From the NCBI RefSeq assembly GCF_002073975.1, contig NZ_CP020384.1, positions 2,418,001-2,482,000 on the forward strand: a stretch of 64,000 bases of DNA. The letters run 5' to 3'. The DNA is from Rhodovulum sp. MB263. Its GTDB lineage: Bacteria > Pseudomonadota > Alphaproteobacteria > Rhodobacterales > Rhodobacteraceae. The translations under genes and the position numbers were made by a program. Below the pieces are notes generated by a model, which ran no database searches, had not been told where the DNA came from, and saw nothing but the letters and a program-made list of their open reading frames with translations. Of the stretch, positions 63,993 to 64,000 are shown one piece after another. How positions within the stretch are numbered: position 1 is the first letter of the stretch; the number at the start of each line of letters is the position of its first letter.

Positions 63993-64000
63993 ATGGCACC
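63993..64000 (+). CDS. Start of a gene cut by the window edge, probably pdhA
   Basis: ATG GCA at 63993, with GAGG nine bases upstream. Only two codons and two bases are visible, so identity rests on the usual ftsB-pdhA order in alphaproteobacteria, where pdhA encodes the pyruvate dehydrogenase E1 alpha subunit. Confidence 0.35.

Overview
The window looks like a chromosomal segment from a phototrophic purple alphaproteobacterium of the Rhodobacteraceae, most like Rhodovulum. The grounds are: GC-rich DNA with long shadow frames on both strands; a light-harvesting-2 (LH2) puc operon (pucBAC) with tandem TGT-N12-ACA regulator sites; a sox-type thioredoxin / ArsR repressor / YeeE-YedE transporter cluster at the left edge; a very large B12-dependent NrdJ reductase; and two secreted proteins with VPLPA-type C-terminal sorting tails. 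The genus is an inference from gene content, not from any search.

Layout. 1-2500: end of a SoxS-like thioredoxin, a SoxR/SqrR-type persulfide repressor, a thiosulfate/sulfur-uptake permease and a DUF1624 membrane protein. 2554-8031 (minus): terminator, small unknown gene, nrdJ with candidate NrdR and DnaA sites upstream, and a YiiX-like protein that appears to have lost its catalytic residues. 8203-10149 (minus): tRNA-Pro(UGG), DUF192, double cold-shock protein, pdxH. 10250-16316 (plus): fabI, gpt, aminotransferase, ppiD-like, trpE. 16386-23942 (minus): tamB-tamA, then pucC-pucA-pucB read toward tamA. 24334-25579: a small unrecognised gene divergent from puc made of three exact 27-residue repeats, a decayed IS5-family transposase and a 42-residue ORF. 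25730-33866: ndk, an alanine/sodium symporter, ABC-F, MarC, an aspartic protease, a thioesterase, holC, a VOC protein, pepA. 34000-41553: the outer-membrane biogenesis operon lptF-lptG-lptD-surA-pdxA-rsmA. 41643-45943 (minus): speB-DUF1499-prfA-prmC-DUF4167. 46064-50996: mazG, two VPLPA-CTERM proteins flanking an iron-type periplasmic binding protein and a nucleoside hydrolase. 51119-64000: selO, a Na+/H+ antiporter, zntB, a DMT exporter, eno, a frameshifted small gene, a DUF985 cupin, anmK, tyrS, two cyclophilins, pgk, ftsB, and the first codons of a gene that is probably pdhA.

How they work together. Most of the window is core metabolism and envelope assembly: LptF/G/D and SurA move LPS to the outer membrane, TamA/B handle outer-membrane protein and lipid traffic, and PpiD/SurA chaperone secreted proteins. 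The puc operon supplies LH2 antenna polypeptides plus the PucC assembly/BChl-delivery protein. Enolase and phosphoglycerate kinase, with the presumed pdhA, form a loose glycolysis-to-acetyl-CoA neighbourhood around ftsB.

The least explained items are the 27-residue-repeat gene divergent from puc (with its own strong ribosome site and terminator), the catalytically dead YiiX-like protein with a 15-bp tandem repeat, the frameshifted gene after eno, and several clean palindromes upstream of nrdJ, the iron-binding protein and the putative pdhA. No CRISPR array, rRNA, prophage or replication origin was seen.
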